From: Crambe crambe
Lineage: Eukaryota > Porifera > Demospongiae > Poecilosclerida > Crambeidae
Length of the DNA stretch: 64,000 nucleotides
NCBI GenBank assembly: GCA_963924555.1
Contig: OZ004590.1
Coordinates: forward strand, 2,023,001 to 2,087,000
Direction: 5' to 3'
Below the pieces are notes generated by a model. That model was not told the origin of the DNA. It did not search any database and was given only the letters and a program-made list of their open reading frames with translations. Both the position numbers and the translations under genes were made by a program. Within the stretch, counting starts at the first letter, position 1, and each line of letters begins with the position of its first letter. This document shows positions 33,848-64,000 of this stretch, one piece after another.

Positions 33848-34122
33848 TAAGTTAGCTGTTTGAGAAATGTAATTAAGATTCGATTTCTAGCTCACTGACA
33901 CACATACATTTACCTATATAGCTGGAAATGGTTGGATGGAAAAGTCCAAAGTGTCTTAGACGTTCCTGAAAACATGGCAAGAGTTCAGGAGAGGTTGGTT
34001 TGTTTTCAATGGGTGTGGCTAAAAATTGACAAGCATACAAATGTGGACCAGGATGCAAGTGTGTCAACTGTTTAAATAGCTACCATGACAACAGTCTCAA
34101 TCATCCTGAAGCAGTGATGGAG

Positions 34123-34407
34123 CTGTAAACATTGATGGACTTCAGAAACAGAATGAAGAATTGATAGGAGATAATATAGAGAGTGATGAAGAACATGAAC
34201 TAAAGAATGGGTGTGATATTTGCATTTTACAATATACATCCACAAAATTGCTATTGTATATTATACAAGCATTACAGCACAGGATCCAGCTAGAATCTGA
34301 AGTGTCCACTGCTAGGAACGAAAATTCTAGCAAGAAACACTATGACGTGATGAAACTAGCCAAGCAACAGAGGCAACATATAGCTGAATTTTCTGCCTGT
34401 TTATAGC
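34123..34407 (+). CDS. Candidate second exon, coiled-coil-like
   Basis: The frame VNIDGLQKQNEELIGDNIES continues to KLAKQQRQHIAEFSACL and stops with TAG at about 34405-34407. It is Glu/Lys/Gln-rich with a heptad-like feel and has Cys pairs (CDIC). Its link to 33681-33847 is phase-compatible only; the acceptor is weak (no pyrimidine tract). Confidence 0.25.
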
Positions 34408-34559
34408 TTGCAACAATGTTTACTGTGCAGTAATACTTACCTAGGTTTCATCTTTAGCCGAAAGTGCTCTCCATATTGCTTCTTCGGCTTCTAAGAGGCA
34501 GTTACAGTCCATACAAAACACCCGCACAGTTTCTGTTTTTAGACTACAATTTATGACTT

Positions 34560-34714
34560 CATCGCTACTACGTGGTAATTAATTACGTGCACCGGCGATT
34601 CGACTGTATGGTGCAAGAACCGTGCTTTAGAAAATGTGACTGCGCATGCGCGCGCAATCGTCTAGGGCCGCTGGAACGCCCCCTTTTCGACTCCCACGAT
34701 TGCAATTTCCAAGC
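34560..34714 (+). promoter_or_regulatory. CpG-rich promoter/5' UTR of the kinase gene
   Basis: GC- and CpG-rich sequence (GCGCATGCGCGCGCAATCG, GGGCCGCTGGAACGCC) stands out against AT-rich surroundings just before the kinase ATG. An in-frame ATG at 34646 lies inside this tract. The ATG at 34715 (AAGCATGG) has the better initiation context and begins MDSQKKLKYG next to the kinase domain. Confidence 0.5.
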
Positions 34715-62903
<28,189 letters not shown>

Positions 62904-64000
62904 GTAAGTTTTTATCTATGTTACTAGCTGAACAAGGAGAACCATGTAGAATAATTATAAACATATTTTTATGGTATCTCTACTGTGTACAGTTTTGGAC
63001 AACCTGTACAATTATTAAGTCTTTGGACTTCCATGTCACTACCACACACACCAAAAATTTTAAATATTGCCTAATTTTCGTGGGTGCTATGAACGACTTT
63101 GCTAATGCCTGTAATTCTCAGGAACTATTGAACTTACTTGGATAATTTTTTCTCTCAGACACCTTCTATCTGTATTCTACAACATAACATTGAGTTTTTC
63201 TGAATTTCAATATTAACTTTTAGTTTATTCTTATTTTTTCATGCCGGACCTTGTGATTTGAGAAGTCTAAGCTAGATATAGAAAAAAACTAACTGTTATG
63301 TTGATCACCTTAACTTATGAAAGCTGCATGCAAAAAATGAGCTGATTCGAACCAGTGATTCCTGAGATGTACGAAGTAATCAAAATTTTATGGTTTAAGG
63401 TATTTTAGCCACACCATGCCCCACCCCCTCTTAATAACTATTACATAGTGTGTAGATTGATCCTATCTGAAGATAAGACTATAAAATTATCCAACTAGCT
63501 GCAGTATAAGTGCAGGACAACCTTTTCAAACTCTAGAAATAGAAGCACGGGCGTTGCTATTGCAAGCACCCTTAACTTATCAGAAAAATTATAAATGATA
63601 AGCTCCGTTGCCAGGGAACTGTCAACAACAAGCATAAGTTGTCAAAGAGTTGTCAATGTTGGTTGTTGGAGAGATAGCCTAAGTTGCTGGAGAGCTGTCA
63701 GTAACAACTGTGCAACAACCCAAATCTGTCAGAGAACTGAAAGTTCTTTTAGAGAGCTGTACCAATGAGCCTTACTATGTGTTTGCCAGCTAATTCTGTT
63801 TGTAAGGTGGCATCAACACATTTGCCTAAAAATATGGTTGGTAAAGCATCACCAGTTTTTAATAATGCCCATGTAGCTGAATGCTTAATTCACATCTTAT
63901 ACATCTTGTACAAAATTAGATCATTGGCAATCTTATTATAAACTGTATAGATAGCATTAATCCTTCCAGATCAGATTCATTTTGGCTCATGATGAAACCT
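62904..64000 (+). other. Intronic or intergenic sequence to the window end
   Basis: No further kinase or linker exon is seen. 63600-63730 has short degenerate repeats of GTTGTCA / CAACAAC and AGAGAGCTGT. If the gene continues, the next exon lies outside. Confidence 0.5.

Overview
The window looks like animal nuclear DNA, most likely from a demosponge such as Amphimedon or a relative. This is inference, not a database match. The evidence is AT-rich DNA with GT-AG introns, Src-like tyrosine-kinase exons (a metazoan hallmark), Ty1/copia and Ty3/gypsy LTR elements, a pogo-like transposase relic, and a very high density of small palindromic (foldback/MITE) elements. I see no rRNA, tRNA, CRISPR or bacterial operon structure.

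Layout. Positions 1-157 (minus) hold the start of a zinc-binding (PHD-like) ORF that runs off the window. Positions 657-6842 (plus) are a three-exon glycine-rich gene carrying several frameshifts and three in-frame TGA codons, so probably a recent pseudogene. Positions 8.7-25.6 kb are a local cluster of one gene family: a secreted right-handed beta-helix ectodomain joined to about eight membrane segments. One copy is intact (20955-24701). Three are broken (9819-15750 plus, about 16249-19316 minus, and a stub at 25322-25600). Two of the broken copies are interrupted by the same 2-kb composite insertion.

Positions 26-34 kb are mostly mobile-element debris: a 732-bp element with 10-bp target duplications, palindromic MITEs, a 35-base C run, and relics of an ectodomain and a kinase.

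Positions 34715 to beyond 62903 (plus) can be read as one large gene. A TKL-type kinase (two exons), a coiled coil plus beta-rich domain (exon 3) and a 50-nt linker exon are followed by a Src-like kinase-domain exon, another 50-nt linker, a second Src-like exon and a 59-nt linker. All eight exons join in phase (3069 nt, 1023 codons). Both Src-like domains have lost the alphaC Glu, the HRD Arg and the DFG Asp, so they look like pseudokinases, while the TKL domain keeps all catalytic residues. The gene's introns hold a copia element (40390-45149, minus), large foldback arrays (49.0-50.3 and 52.4-55.5 kb) and a pogo-like transposon split by a gypsy element (56125-60907, minus) and by a 9-bp-TSD MITE (61120-61948).

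The most notable signals are the predicted multi-kinase gene with tandem pseudokinases, the hairpin-headed repeat family (11 copies) that forms tandem arrays and foldbacks, and a foldback element whose 15-nt central spacer is inverted between two otherwise collinear copies.
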